A DNA stretch of 64,000 nucleotides from Pseudomonas sp. Irchel 3A7 (GTDB lineage Bacteria; Pseudomonadota; Gammaproteobacteria; Pseudomonadales; Pseudomonadaceae). Position 1 is the first letter of the stretch. Each line of letters starts with the position of its first letter. This document shows, piece after piece, positions 8,225 through 16,812 of the stretch. Under the pieces are notes generated by a model. That model made no database searches, was not told where the DNA came from, and was given only the letters and a program-made list of their open reading frames with translations. The DNA lies in assembly GCF_900187565.1 (NCBI RefSeq), contig NZ_FYED01000004.1, forward strand, positions 372,001 through 436,000, written 5' to 3'. Both the position numbers and the translations under genes were made by a program.

Positions 8225-8292
8225 CGCGTTCACCACCACGGTTTATGCATTTTTAAGTCCCGGGCGTCCATCAGCTGCCCGGGATTTTTTTT
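8225..8292 (+). ncRNA. Candidate very short RNA or attenuated leader
   Basis: A promoter at 8190-8218 and a terminator at 8257-8292 would define a transcript of about 65-70 bases with no usable reading frame (only an ATG followed by two codons and a stop). Either it is a small RNA, or it is a premature-termination leader for the molbindin gene at 8427. No known RNA family was recognised. Confidence 0.35.
8257..8292 (+). terminator. Rho-independent terminator
   Basis: Perfect 8-bp stem TCCCGGGC (8258-8265) / GCCCGGGA (8277-8284), 11-base loop and eight T residues. Confidence 0.9.
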
Positions 8293-8426
8293 GCCTGAAA
8301 TTTGGCATATATCCAATAATTATAAATTGATAATTTTATATTCCTTTTAGTGTTGATTCCGGCGGTGCACCTTGAAGGCCTGCACATCCAGGTGGATGTA
8401 CTCGACATCAGACAGGAAGCCTCATC

Positions 8427-8642
8427 ATGACCATCAAAGCGATCAACGTCCGTAACCAGTTCAAGGGTGTCATCAAGGAGATCCTGGAAGGCGAAGTGGT
8501 CTCGGAAATCGACGTACAAACCGCCTCCGGCATCGTCACCTCCGTCATCACCACCCGTTCGGTGCGCGACCTCGAATTGAAGGTTGGCAGCGAAGTCATT
8601 GCCTTCGTGAAATCCACCGAAGTCTCGATTGCCAAGCTCTGA
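8427..8642 (+). CDS. Molbindin (TOBE-domain molybdopterin/molybdate-binding protein), SsuF-like
   Basis: A 71-residue single TOBE/Mop domain: the order INVRNQFKGVIKEI, VVSEIDVQ, GIVTSVITTRSV, LKVGSEVIAFVKSTEVSIA is characteristic of molbindins, which bind molybdate or related oxyanions as oligomers. In Pseudomonas putida a similar small molbindin, SsuF, belongs to the sulfonate-use operon. Here the next gene is a sulfonate/taurine-type periplasmic binding protein, so a role in sulfur-compound use is likely (inference). It is preceded by an AT-rich segment at 8295-8356. No molybdate transporter is nearby. Confidence 0.85.
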   Translation: MTIKAINVRNQFKGVIKEILEGEVVSEIDVQTASGIVTSVITTRSVRDLELKVGSEVIAFVKSTEVSIAKL

Positions 8643-8678
8643 GTCCTGTCCGTCCAGTTACTGGGGACAATGAACAAC

Positions 8679-8722
8679 CTGTGGCGAGGGAGCTTGCTCC
8701 CGCTGGACTGCGCAGCAGTCCC
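8679..8722. repeat. Single REP-like sequence (GGCGAGGGAGCTTGCTCCC class)
   Basis: One copy of TGTGGCGAGGGAGCTTGCTC followed by a smaller GACTGCGCAGCAGTC hairpin, between the molbindin and the binding-protein genes. It lacks the inverted partner seen at 39891-39981. Confidence 0.75.
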
Positions 8723-8747
8723 CTGCATTTCAATTTATGAGGTTTTC

Positions 8748-9767
8748 ATGGCAACTCGCTTCAAGCATCCAGCGTTGACCCTGTTGGCGACCTCCGTGGC
8801 GGCGGTCAGCGCATTGCTCAGTCCCGGTGCTCAGGCCGAAGGTAAAATCAGCATTGCCCAGCAATTCGGTATCGGCTATCTGATCCTGGATGTGGTGCGC
8901 GATCAGCAACTCATCGAGAAACAGGGCAAGGCCCGGGGCCTCGACATCAAGGTCGACTGGAACAGCATTTCCGGCGCCACGGCGATGAACGAAGCGTTGT
9001 TGGCGGGCGCACTGGATGTGGTGTCGGCGGGCGTGCCGCCGATGCTGACCATATGGGATCGGACCAAGGGCAAACAGAACGTCAAGGCCATCGCCTCGCT
9101 GGGGTCGATGCCTAACTATTTGCTGACCAACAACCCGAACGTGAAGAGCCTCAAGGATTTCACCGAAAAGGACCGCATCGCAGTACCGGCGGCGGGTGTC
9201 GGGTTCCAGTCGCGCACGTTGCAGATTGAAACCGCCAGACAGTTCGGCAATGACCAGTACAAGAAATTCGACGATATCTCGATCAGCCTTGCGCACCCGG
9301 ATGCGACAGCGGCGCTGATCGCCGGTGGCTCGGAAATCAGCTCGCACTTCTCCAGCCCGCCATTCCAGTATCAGGAACTGCAGAGCCCCAACGTGCATAA
9401 AGTGCTGAGTTCCTACGACGTGTTGGGTGGCCAGGCCACGTTCAACGTGCTGTACACCACTGAAAAATTCCACGACGAAAACCCGAAAACCTACAAGGCG
9501 TTCTATGACGCCCTGGCCGAAGCCGAAAAAATCATCAAGGCCGACAAGTCCGCCGCCGCCCAGACCTATATCCGGGTCGAGCAATCGAAGTTGCCGCTGT
9601 CGCTGGTCGAGAAAATCGTCAACGATCCCGAAATCGACTTCACCGTCGTGCCACAACGCACGGCGGTCTATGCCGAAAAACTGCAGGCGTTGGGCGTACT
9701 CAAAAACAAGGCGGACAGCTGGAAAGACTACTTTTTTGAAGAAGCACACGGTGGCGCGGGCAGTTGA
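8748..9767 (+). CDS. ABC transporter periplasmic substrate-binding protein, sulfonate/taurine/nitrate type
   Basis: A 339-residue exported binding protein of the SsuA/TauA/NMT1 class. The signal peptide (basic RFKH, hydrophobic stretch, cleavage after GAQA near residue 30) is followed by the usual QQFGIGYLI opening, an AL(L/D)-rich lobe with DVVSAGVPPML, and the DRIAVPAAGVGFQSRTLQ hinge region. The start ATG 8748 follows TGAGG; the frame runs on to 8670 through a REP sequence, which is not coding. No permease or ATPase gene is adjacent: the gene ends at a terminator, so the transporter partners must lie elsewhere, or it serves another uptake system. Confidence 0.83.
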   Translation: MATRFKHPALTLLATSVAAVSALLSPGAQAEGKISIAQQFGIGYLILDVVRDQQLIEKQGKARGLDIKVDWNSISGATAMNEALLAGALDVVSAGVPPMLTIWDRTKGKQNVKAIASLGSMPNYLLTNNPNVKSLKDFTEKDRIAVPAAGVGFQSRTLQIETARQFGNDQYKKFDDISISLAHPDATAALIAGGSEISSHFSSPPFQYQELQSPNVHKVLSSYDVLGGQATFNVLYTTEKFHDENPKTYKAFYDALAEAEKIIKADKSAAAQTYIRVEQSKLPLSLVEKIVNDPEIDFTVVPQRTAVYAEKLQALGVLKNKADSWKDYFFEEAHGGAGS

Positions 9768-9793
9768 AGCCTGATCGCCGGATAAAAACCATG

Positions 9794-9825
9794 AAAAAAC
9801 CCGGCTGATCAGGCCGGGTTTTTTC
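9794..9825. terminator. Bidirectional Rho-independent terminator
   Basis: AAAAAACCCGGC ... GCCGGGTTTTTT with a small internal CTGATCAG, lying between the convergent binding-protein and DRL-repeat genes. Confidence 0.9.
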
Positions 9826-9852
9826 GTTGGGGACTTCGGTGAAGCTATTTGT

Positions 9853-10218
9853 TCAGGCGACGGTGTTGCCGTGCAGGCGATCGGAACCATCGGCGGCAAT
9901 GGTGTTGCCTTTCAGGCGATCGGAACCATCAGCGGCGACGGTGTTGCCTTTCAGGCGATCGGAACCATCAGCGGCGATGGTGTTGCCTTTCAGGCGGTCA
10001 GAACCATCGGCAGCCACAGCGCGTTTTTCGAGCAGGCGATCAGCGCCACCTTCAGCCACACGATTCTGGATCAGACGATCCGAACCACCTTCAGCCACAC
10101 GGCTTTCGATAAGACGATCCGAGCCGCCTTCAGCGACTACAGGTTGCGCAGAGGTCGCGGCGAAAGCGTTCACTGCGAAGATCGAAAAAGCGATGCTGAG
10201 AATGGTTTGGCGTTTCAT
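9853..10218 (-). CDS. Secreted 13-residue DRL-repeat protein, unknown function
   Basis: A 121-residue protein with a clean signal peptide (MKRQTILSIAF..., cleavage after NAFA at residue 20). The whole mature chain from residue 28 is seven tandem units: three of the form VAEGG(S/A)DRLI(E/Q)xR (the third is 14 residues) and four of the form (V/I)AADGSDR L(K/H)GNT. Each keeps G-[SA]-D-R-L. There is no cysteine, no membrane segment and no known domain. The units are regular, hydrophilic and charged, suggesting a repetitive periplasmic or extracellular peptide. It is monocistronic, faces a shared terminator at its 3' end, and I cannot assign a function. Confidence 0.8.
   Translation of the reverse strand: MKRQTILSIAFSIFAVNAFAATSAQPVVAEGGSDRLIESRVAEGGSDRLIQNRVAEGGADRLLEKRAVAADGSDRLKGNTIAADGSDRLKGNTVAADGSDRLKGNTIAADGSDRLHGNTVA
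9862..10137 (-). repeat. Seven tandem 39-42-bp coding repeats
   Basis: The mature part of the DRL protein is seven units of 39 bases (one of 42). The four units nearest the 3' end of the gene are almost identical in DNA (GTTGCC-TTCAGGCGATC pattern), the other three more diverged. Slippage or recombination could easily change the unit number. Confidence 0.88.
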
Positions 10219-10338
10219 GATCGTGTGCTCCGGGGGTATTTGGTTGGTATGGAGCAGATGTTACGCCGCACAGTTTTTAAGAGAACTTCATTGAGTTAAT
10301 GGTGACTATTGACGCAGTCAATGGTCGTTCGATGATCC

Positions 10339-10430
10339 CTGTGGGAGCGAGCCTGCTCGCGAAAGCGGTCTGCCAGTCACCATCAATGTTGATTGATAAA
10401 TCGCCTTCGCGAGCAGGCTCGCTCCCACAG
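10339..10430. repeat. REP inverted pair (REPIN)
   Basis: Two oppositely facing copies of the GAGCGAGCCTGCTCGCGA core about 60 bases apart, between the DRL-repeat gene promoter and the response-regulator stop codon. Confidence 0.92.
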
Positions 10431-10441
10431 GTTTAAATGCT

Positions 10442-11083
10442 CTAACGGGAAATGATCCCGTGATCAATGGCGTATTTGACCAGTGCCGCAGGCTTGTCGA
10501 TGTTGAGCTTGCGACGGATGCTCAGGCGATGGGTTTCCACCGTGCGCACGCTGATGTCCAGTTCCCGGGCCATTTCCTTGTTGTTGAGCCCTTGGGCCAT
10601 TTTGTACAGCACCTGGCTTTCCCGGGGTGTCAGCTCGTTGTCGGTGCTTTTATCGGCGATCAGCCGCTGGGCGATTTCGGCGCTGTAGAAGGTGCCGCCG
10701 CTGGTGATCGCTTCGATGGCCGCGATGATTTCCCGTGAGGGCGCATTCTTGAGCACATAGCCGCTGGCACCGGAACGCACCGATTCACTCACGTACTCAT
10801 AGTTATCGTACATGCTCAGCACCAACACCTTGAGCGACGGATACCGGCTGCGCAGCACCCGGGTCAGCTCCAGGCCGTTCATGTCCCGCAGGCTGATGTC
10901 GACCAGCAGCAGGTCCGGTTGGCAGCGTCCGACCATCTCGATCGCCTCGGCGCCGTTTTCGGCTTCGCCCACCACTTCCAGGGGCGACATGACGGCCAGC
11001 AGCGCCTTGATTCCGTCACGGACCAGGGAGTGATCGTCGACCAACGCGACGCGGATCGGGGAGGGCAGGTTCATCGCAGGCAT
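10442..11083 (-). CDS. NarL/FixJ-family response regulator
   Basis: A 213-residue response regulator. The receiver domain (about 8-125) keeps the acidic pair DD (VALVDDHSL), the phospho-acceptor Asp in LLLVDISLRDMNG, a Ser/Thr switch residue in VLVLSMYD, and the Lys in GYVLKNAP. The C-terminal LuxR-type helix-turn-helix (about 145-210) shows ELTPRESQVLYKMAQGLNNKEMARELDISVRTVETH. It lies 42 bases downstream of a histidine kinase gene and forms its cognate pair. The best candidate target is the divergent cstA gene, whose upstream region has TACGTAG palindromes. Confidence 0.92.
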   Translation of the reverse strand: MPAMNLPSPIRVALVDDHSLVRDGIKALLAVMSPLEVVGEAENGAEAIEMVGRCQPDLLLVDISLRDMNGLELTRVLRSRYPSLKVLVLSMYDNYEYVSESVRSGASGYVLKNAPSREIIAAIEAITSGGTFYSAEIAQRLIADKSTDNELTPRESQVLYKMAQGLNNKEMARELDISVRTVETHRLSIRRKLNIDKPAALVKYAIDHGIISR

Positions 11084-11125
11084 TCACTCTTGTTGTTTTG
11101 GGAGGCGTCAGCGTTTGCCGCCGGG

Positions 11126-12469
11126 TCATTTCATTGGCAGCAAAACATCCAGCTCACTGCGTCCAGGTACCGATATCAGGTCGAAACGGCCGCCAAAATG
11201 TTCGACGCGTTCACGGATATTACGCAGGCCGATGCCCGCGTGACGACGTTCGACCTGGGCGACGTTGAAACCGACACCGTCATCGACCAGCGTCAGGCGC
11301 ACGTTGTCTTCAGATCCGTGCAGGGTAATGCAAACGTTCCTGGCATGGGCATGCCGTTCGATATTGGTCAGGCCTTCCTGGACGATGCGGAACAATGACA
11401 CCGCCGCGCCTTCGACCAGATGGCAGTCGAATTCATTATCGTTGTAGGTCACCCGCAGCCCGCTGCGTTGCTCGAATTCCGCGGCCAGTTGACCGATGGC
11501 CGCCGGCAGCCCGAGGGTGTCGAGCAGCGATGAACGCAAATCATGGGACAGGCTGCGGACCTCGCCAATCGCTTCGCCGAGGCGTTCGGTGGCGTCCCGT
11601 AATATGCCCAGGCCCTTGTCCTGGCCATTCTCCAGTACGTGGCTGGCCAGCTCGAACTGAAACTTGATCGACACCAGCACCTGGCTGATGCCGTCGTGCA
11701 GTTCGCGGGAAACCCGTGACCGTTCTTCCTCTTGCAGGCTGACGATACGTTGGGTCAGACGCTGCAGTTTCTTGTCCGCCAGGCGATGTTCGCTGACGTT
11801 CAGGGTCATGCCGGTGGCGAACACAAACAGCACCGCGACGAGGGCGACCACGGCAATCGCCATCATGGTCTTGCGGATGCCCATGGCCACTTCGTCACGG
11901 GCCTGCTGGGTTGCGCGTTCAACGTCTTCAAGATAAATGCCGGTACCCAGCATCCAGCCCCAGCGATCCAGCATCACCACGTAGGCGAGCTTGTCGGTCA
12001 CCTGGCCGGAGGAGGGTTTGTTCCAGGCGTACCGTTGAAAACCTTCGCCGGACTGGGCACTTTTCAGCAACGCCTGGATCACCGGCAGGCCGTGCGGGTC
12101 TTTCATGTCCCACAGGTATTTGCCCACCAGCTCCGACTGCCGCGCGTGCATCAGGCTGCGGCCTTCGTGGTCGTAGACGAAGAAGTAACCGTTGATACCG
12201 AAGCTGAGTTTGCGCAGTTCCTCCAGCACTTGTTTCTGGGCGTGCGCGTCACCGTGGCCGTCGTCGTACAGCGGCTCGATCAGGCTTTGCGCCATTTCCA
12301 CGTAGTTTTTCAGTTCCGCGCGTTTGCTCGCCAGAATGCTGTCTTCGATCAGTTGCGCCTGCTGATCACCCAGTTGCCGGTTCAGGGAAATCACCAGGGC
12401 GCAGATGACGGCAATGGCCAACACCAGCGGCAGAATCCCGAGCGCGACGATTTTGTGTTTGAGCTGCAT
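11126..12469 (-). CDS. Cache-domain sensor histidine kinase (HisKA_3 / NarX-like family)
   Basis: A 447-residue membrane sensor kinase. Order: TM1 (about 8-30), a periplasmic Cache domain (about 35-200, with YFFVYDHEGRSLMH and WGWMLGTGIYLEDV), TM2 (about 215-235), then a HisKA_3 dimerisation segment with the phospho-accepting His in RVSRELHDGIS, and a HATPase domain with GLTNIERHAHA, DDGVGF and GIGLRNIRERV. The start ATG 12469 has CAGGAG in front; the longer frame from 12577 runs into upstream repeats. Cache sensors usually bind small carboxylates; together with the neighbouring cstA this suggests sensing pyruvate or a related acid (inference). Confidence 0.9.
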   Translation of the reverse strand: MQLKHKIVALGILPLVLAIAVICALVISLNRQLGDQQAQLIEDSILASKRAELKNYVEMAQSLIEPLYDDGHGDAHAQKQVLEELRKLSFGINGYFFVYDHEGRSLMHARQSELVGKYLWDMKDPHGLPVIQALLKSAQSGEGFQRYAWNKPSSGQVTDKLAYVVMLDRWGWMLGTGIYLEDVERATQQARDEVAMGIRKTMMAIAVVALVAVLFVFATGMTLNVSEHRLADKKLQRLTQRIVSLQEEERSRVSRELHDGISQVLVSIKFQFELASHVLENGQDKGLGILRDATERLGEAIGEVRSLSHDLRSSLLDTLGLPAAIGQLAAEFEQRSGLRVTYNDNEFDCHLVEGAAVSLFRIVQEGLTNIERHAHARNVCITLHGSEDNVRLTLVDDGVGFNVAQVERRHAGIGLRNIRERVEHFGGRFDLISVPGRSELDVLLPMK

Positions 12470-12585
12470 CTGCTGGGCTCCTGTCGGGCCGAAGGAGGCG
12501 AAGGCCGGCATCATATGCCAAACATAGGCTCGCCCAGTAGCGCTGCTGGACGGAATGACCGGTGGGAGGAATTTCAATGCGAAAC

Positions 12586-12678
12586 CTGTGGGAGCGAGCC
12601 TGCTCGCGAAAGCGGTGGGTCAGTCAGCATCGATGTTGAATGTGCCCTCGTCTTCGCGAGCAGACTCGCTCCCACAGG
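12586..12678. repeat. REP inverted pair (REPIN)
   Basis: Inverted GAGCGAGCCTGCTCGCGA cores at both ends, one with a single change (AGCAGACTCGC), in the divergent gap between the kinase gene and cstA. Confidence 0.9.
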
Positions 12679-12690
12679 GATATATGCATC

Positions 12691-12790
12691 GTCTACGTAG
12701 AACTACGTAGACAGCGCGTACGTAGTAACGCGGATTTATTTGTGGACGGCATGCGCGGATATTGGGCCAGCTCCGCACAGCGGACACAAT
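12691..12790 (+). promoter_or_regulatory. cstA upstream region with TACGTAG palindromes and candidate promoter
   Basis: A near-continuous palindrome GTCTACGTAG-AA-CTACGTAGAC at 12691-12712 is followed by a third TACGTAG at 12719-12725. Further down, TTGGGC (12762-12767), 17 bases and CACAAT (12785-12790) make a weak sigma-70-like promoter. The palindromes would lie near -95 and -75, a normal activator position for a NarL-type regulator. Confidence 0.5.
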
Positions 12791-12837
12791 TATAAAAATT
12801 ACCGCCGCAGTCACAAGCTGTCGGCAGGAGACCCTCT

Positions 12838-14895
12838 ATGCCCCGTCTGGCTAAACACCTCGCCTGGTTTGCCGTGGCCGTCCTGGGAGCGATTGCGCTG
12901 AGTGTCGTGGCCCTGCGCCGCGGCGAAGCGATCAACGCCCTCTGGATCGTCGTCGCAGCCGTTGCTATCTACCTGGTTGCCTACCGCTACTACAGTCTGT
13001 TCATCGCCAATAAAGTGATGCAGCTCGACCCCAATCGAGCGACCCCCGCTGTGCTCAACAACGATGGTCTGGACTACGTACCGACCAACAAACACGTCCT
13101 CTTCGGTCACCACTTCGCGGCCATCGCCGGCGCGGGGCCATTGGTCGGTCCGGTCCTGGCGGCGCAGATGGGCTACCTGCCCGGTACGCTGTGGTTGATC
13201 GCCGGGGTGGTGCTGGCCGGTGCCGTGCAGGACTTCATGGTCTTGTTCATGTCCACCCGCCGCAACGGTCGCTCCCTGGGCGATATGGTCCGCGAAGAAA
13301 TGGGCCGCATCCCCGGCACCATCGCGCTGTTCGGCTGCTTCCTGATCATGATCATCATCCTCGCGGTGCTGGCGCTGATCGTGGTCAAGGCCCTGGCCGA
13401 AAGCCCATGGGGCATGTTCACGGTCATTGCGACGGTCCCGATCGCGATGTTCATGGGCATTTACATGCGCTACATCCGTCCGGGCCGCATCGGTGAAATC
13501 TCCATCATCGGTGTGTTCCTGCTGCTGGGCTCGATCTGGCTGGGCGGGCAGATTGCCGCTGACCCGGTGTGGGCCAAAGCCTTTACCTTCACCGGTATCC
13601 AGATCACCTGGATGTTGATCGGTTACGGTTTCGTCGCAGCGGTACTGCCGGTGTGGCTGATTCTGGCGCCGCGTGACTACCTCTCGACTTTCCTGAAAAT
13701 CGGCACCATCGTCGCCCTGGCGATCGGCATTCTGGTGACCATGCCCGAGCTGAAAATGCCGGCACTGACCCAGTTCATCGATGGCACGGGTCCGGTGTGG
13801 AAGGGCGGTATGTTCCCGTTCCTGTTCATCACCATTGCCTGTGGCGCGGTATCGGGTTTCCACTCGCTGATCGCTTCCGGCACCACGCCGAAGTTGCTGG
13901 CCAGCGAAGGTCATGCCCGTTACATCGGTTACGGCGGCATGCTGATGGAGTCTTTCGTGGCGATCATGGCCATGGTTGCTGCATCGGTGATCGATCCGGG
14001 CGTGTACTTCGCCATGAACAGCCCTGCGGCCATTGTGGGTTCCGATGCTGTTACGGTTGCCCAGACTGTCAGCAGCTGGGGCTTTGCGATTACCCCGGAG
14101 GCGCTGCAAGCCGTGGCCAAGGACATCGGTGAAACCACCATCCTGGCCCGTGCCGGCGGTGCACCGACCCTGGCGGTGGGTATCGCGCAAATCCTGCACC
14201 ACGTCCTGCCGGGTGAAAACACCATGGCGTTCTGGTACCACTTCGCGATCCTGTTCGAAGCACTGTTCATCCTCACCGCGGTCGACGCCGGTACCCGTGC
14301 CGGGCGTTTCATGCTGCAGGACTTGCTCGGTTCCTTCGTGCCGGCGCTCAAACGCACCGAATCCTGGACCGCCAACCTGATCGCCACTGCCGGTTGCGTG
14401 GCCATGTGGGGTTACCTGTTGTACCAGGGCGTGATCGATCCGCTGGGTGGCATCAACACCCTGTGGCCGCTGTTCGGCATCTCCAACCAGATGCTGGCCG
14501 GTATCGCGCTGATGCTCGGCACCGTGGTGCTGATCAAAATGAAGCGCCAGCGTTACGTGTGGGTGACCTTGTTGCCAGCCGTTTGGCTGCTGATCTGCAC
14601 CAGCACTGCGGGCTTCATCAAGCTGTTCGACGCCAACCCGGCGATCGGCTTCCTGTCGCTGGCCAAGAAATACAGCGATGCCCTGGCCAACGGTCAGGTG
14701 CTGGCGCCGGCGAAGAATATCGATCAAATGCAGCATGTGATCTTCAACGCCTACACCAACGCCACACTGACCGCACTGTTCCTGTTCGTGGTATTCAGCA
14801 TCCTGTTCTTTGCCCTCAAGGTCGGTATCGCCGCCTGGGGCACCAAGGAACGCACGGATAAAGAAGCACCATACCAGGCACTGCCAGAAGCTTGA
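12838..14895 (+). CDS. cstA: Carbon starvation protein CstA (peptide/pyruvate permease family)
   Basis: A 685-residue inner-membrane transporter with roughly sixteen to eighteen hydrophobic segments and the conserved CstA blocks HHFAAIAGAGPLVGPVLAAQMGYLPGTLW, VSGFHSLIASGTTPK and FEALFILTAVDAGTR. E. coli relatives take up peptides and pyruvate (CstA, BtsT). The start ATG 12838 follows AGGAG. The downstream 65-residue YbdD/YjiX gene is its usual companion. The divergent Cache kinase/response regulator pair probably controls expression, by analogy with the BtsSR-BtsT system, although the sensor type differs. Confidence 0.93.
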   Translation: MPRLAKHLAWFAVAVLGAIALSVVALRRGEAINALWIVVAAVAIYLVAYRYYSLFIANKVMQLDPNRATPAVLNNDGLDYVPTNKHVLFGHHFAAIAGAGPLVGPVLAAQMGYLPGTLWLIAGVVLAGAVQDFMVLFMSTRRNGRSLGDMVREEMGRIPGTIALFGCFLIMIIILAVLALIVVKALAESPWGMFTVIATVPIAMFMGIYMRYIRPGRIGEISIIGVFLLLGSIWLGGQIAADPVWAKAFTFTGIQITWMLIGYGFVAAVLPVWLILAPRDYLSTFLKIGTIVALAIGILVTMPELKMPALTQFIDGTGPVWKGGMFPFLFITIACGAVSGFHSLIASGTTPKLLASEGHARYIGYGGMLMESFVAIMAMVAASVIDPGVYFAMNSPAAIVGSDAVTVAQTVSSWGFAITPEALQAVAKDIGETTILARAGGAPTLAVGIAQILHHVLPGENTMAFWYHFAILFEALFILTAVDAGTRAGRFMLQDLLGSFVPALKRTESWTANLIATAGCVAMWGYLLYQGVIDPLGGINTLWPLFGISNQMLAGIALMLGTVVLIKMKRQRYVWVTLLPAVWLLICTSTAGFIKLFDANPAIGFLSLAKKYSDALANGQVLAPAKNIDQMQHVIFNAYTNATLTALFLFVVFSILFFALKVGIAAWGTKERTDKEAPYQALPEA

Positions 14896-14910
14896 TCGAG
14901 GGTTTGCAGC

Positions 14911-15108
14911 ATGTTCAATGACCTCAGTCGCCTCGGAAAATACCTCGGTCAGGCCGCGCGCCTGATGGTCGGCATGCCCGACTACGACAACTACGTCGAG
15001 CACATGCAAAGCAAGCACCCGGACAAGCCGGTGATGGACTACGAGGCGTTCTTCCGCGAACGCCAGGAAGCCCGTTACGGCAGCAAGGCGGGGCCGAAGT
15101 GTTGTTGA
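14911..15108 (+). CDS. YbdD/YjiX (DUF466) family small protein
   Basis: A 65-residue protein with the family pattern [26 protein letters not shown]...[16 protein letters not shown] and a final CC. Genes of this family almost always follow cstA or its paralogues, as here with a 15-base gap; YbdD-type proteins have been linked to the function of these permeases. A long terminator follows directly. Confidence 0.9.
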   Translation: MFNDLSRLGKYLGQAARLMVGMPDYDNYVEHMQSKHPDKPVMDYEAFFRERQEARYGSKAGPKCC

Positions 15109-15113
15109 GTCAA

Positions 15114-15146
15114 TAAAAAAACCCGGCTGAATAAGCCGGGTTTTTT
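15114..15146. terminator. Bidirectional Rho-independent terminator
   Basis: AAAAAACCCGGCT-gaat-AAGCCGGGTTTTTT, between the convergent YbdD-family and chemoreceptor genes. Confidence 0.93.
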
Positions 15147-15186
15147 AATCCCTGTATTCCGTCCGCTTCTACGCTGCGCGAGCCGG

Positions 15187-16812
15187 TTACAGGCTGAACC
15201 TCTGCAGAATACCTCCCAGCCCATCGGACATGGCCTTGAGCTCCTGGGTTGTGCGCACGATCCCGCCCTGGGCGGCAGCGTTCTCTTCTACGCTTTGTGC
15301 CACGCGTTCGACGTTACTGGCGACTTGTTCACTGGCTGCGCGTTGTTCCTGTAGCGACAACGAAATGAAACTGACGGCCGCAATGGATTCGTCCAGTGCG
15401 CCCTTGATCTTGCTCATGGATTGTCCGGCGCTTTCGACCAGTTTCTGGCCATGGGTCACACGCTCGCAGCCGGCGGACATGCTGTCCTTCGCTTTGACCA
15501 TCCCGTTTTGTATGGCATTGACCAGGGTGACGATTTCCGTGGTGGATTGGGCGGTGCGTGCGGCCAGGCTGCGAACTTCATCGGCGACCACGGCAAAGCC
15601 ACGGCCTTGTTCACCGGCGCGTGCCGCCTCGATGGCGGCATTCAGGGCAAGGAGGTTGGTTTGTTCAGCGATGCCACGAATCACTTCGACAATCAGGCTG
15701 ATATCGTTTGACTGAATCGCCAGCTGATCGATGTCCGATGAGCTTTGCGCAACCAGGTCGGCAATCTGCCCCATCTCCTCGATGGAGGCGTGCATGACCG
15801 CCATGCCTTCACCGGTGATTTCGCCGGCTTTCTGTGCAGTGCTTTGGGCCTGTCGAGCGTTGTCGGCGATGTGATTGATGCTCACGGACAGCTCTTCTAC
15901 CGTGGCTGCCATGGAAGAGGCGGTCTCGCTTTGCAGTGCGGCGCTGCTCAGTCCCTGTTCCGATGATGCAGACAATTGCAGCGTGGCCCCTTCGATTTGT
16001 TCGGAGGCCTGGCTGATCTTGCCGATCATATCGCTCAGGCTGTGGCGCATCGCCTGGACGGAGTGCAACACACCCGTCGACGCTCGTTGTCGATCACCGA
16101 GCGTGTGAGCCAGGTTTCCTTGGGCAATGTTCGAACTGATCGAAGCCAGTTCTGCCGGTTCAGCGCCGAGCTGGCGACTCAACATCCTGGAGAAGAACAG
16201 CGAATAGCCTGCACCCGCTATCAGTGCCAAGGCCAGAATCAGCAGGCAAAGTTGAAGATTGGCGGTGTAGCCGACCTGGTTGAGTTCGAACTGGTTTCTG
16301 GCTTCCACCAGTTGAACTTCAATCAACTCGGAAAACTTATCTGACAAGGGGTCAATCAATGGATACAGCTGATCAGTGGCGAATCGTGCGAGCGCTGCAT
16401 CGTCGTTCTGGCGCAGCATGCCCTGCAAGGTTTGCAGTGGCCCGCGGGTGGCGTCCATCAGTGGGTCGATTTGCGCGATAAGCCGCGTTTCTGCCGGAAT
16501 CAGTTGCGTCGATTTGTAGGTCTGCCACGTCTGATCGATTTCCTTTTGGGCCTGCTCGATCCGGCTCAGCGATTCCGTTTTGGTGAAGTTGCCATTGCGT
16601 GCTTTGTGAGTGGCATCGACGATGTTCACTGCATACAGGTCGGCGATTTTTTTCAGGTCCCGCAACGGGACGACTCGATCGAGGTAGACGGTTTCCAGGC
16701 TGCGAACGGCCGATTGCATGCCCTTGAGTCCAAGGCCGCCGACACAGAGTAGTCCCAGCAGTAAAGCACTGGTCAGCAGCAGAAGATGAGTCCTGATTTT
16801 CCAGCTTTCCAT
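15187..16812 (-). CDS. Methyl-accepting chemotaxis protein with four-helix-bundle sensor
   Basis: A 541-residue chemoreceptor. A short cytoplasmic start and TM1 (about 9-30) lead to a helical periplasmic region (about 35-185, four-helix-bundle type), TM2 (about 190-210), HAMP, then the long coiled coil with the conserved hairpin tip [20 protein letters not shown] (near 370-390) and [16 protein letters not shown] 16812 has AGGAAG in front; the start at 16833 lacks one. No C-terminal CheR-docking pentapeptide is seen. The ligand cannot be read from the sensor sequence. Confidence 0.92.
   Translation of the reverse strand: MESWKIRTHLLLLTSALLLGLLCVGGLGLKGMQSAVRSLETVYLDRVVPLRDLKKIADLYAVNIVDATHKARNGNFTKTESLSRIEQAQKEIDQTWQTYKSTQLIPAETRLIAQIDPLMDATRGPLQTLQGMLRQNDDAALARFATDQLYPLIDPLSDKFSELIEVQLVEARNQFELNQVGYTANLQLCLLILALALIAGAGYSLFFSRMLSRQLGAEPAELASISSNIAQGNLAHTLGDRQRASTGVLHSVQAMRHSLSDMIGKISQASEQIEGATLQLSASSEQGLSSAALQSETASSMAATVEELSVSINHIADNARQAQSTAQKAGEITGEGMAVMHASIEEMGQIADLVAQSSSDIDQLAIQSNDISLIVEVIRGIAEQTNLLALNAAIEAARAGEQGRGFAVVADEVRSLAARTAQSTTEIVTLVNAIQNGMVKAKDSMSAGCERVTHGQKLVESAGQSMSKIKGALDESIAAVSFISLSLQEQRAASEQVASNVERVAQSVEENAAAQGGIVRTTQELKAMSDGLGGILQRFSL

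Noticed and set aside
10442..10738. Plus-strand frame over the response regulator
   Set aside because: Shadow of a clear NarL-type gene on the other strand.
12762..12780. Sigma-54 promoter for cstA (TTGG...CGCA)
   Set aside because: The GG-to-GC spacing is one base short of the strict -24/-12 requirement, and no sigma-54 activator is adjacent.
12811..15018. 735-codon minus-strand frame opposite cstA
   Set aside because: His/Gln/Asp-rich antisense shadow of the cstA membrane protein; cstA has the ribosome binding site and family match.
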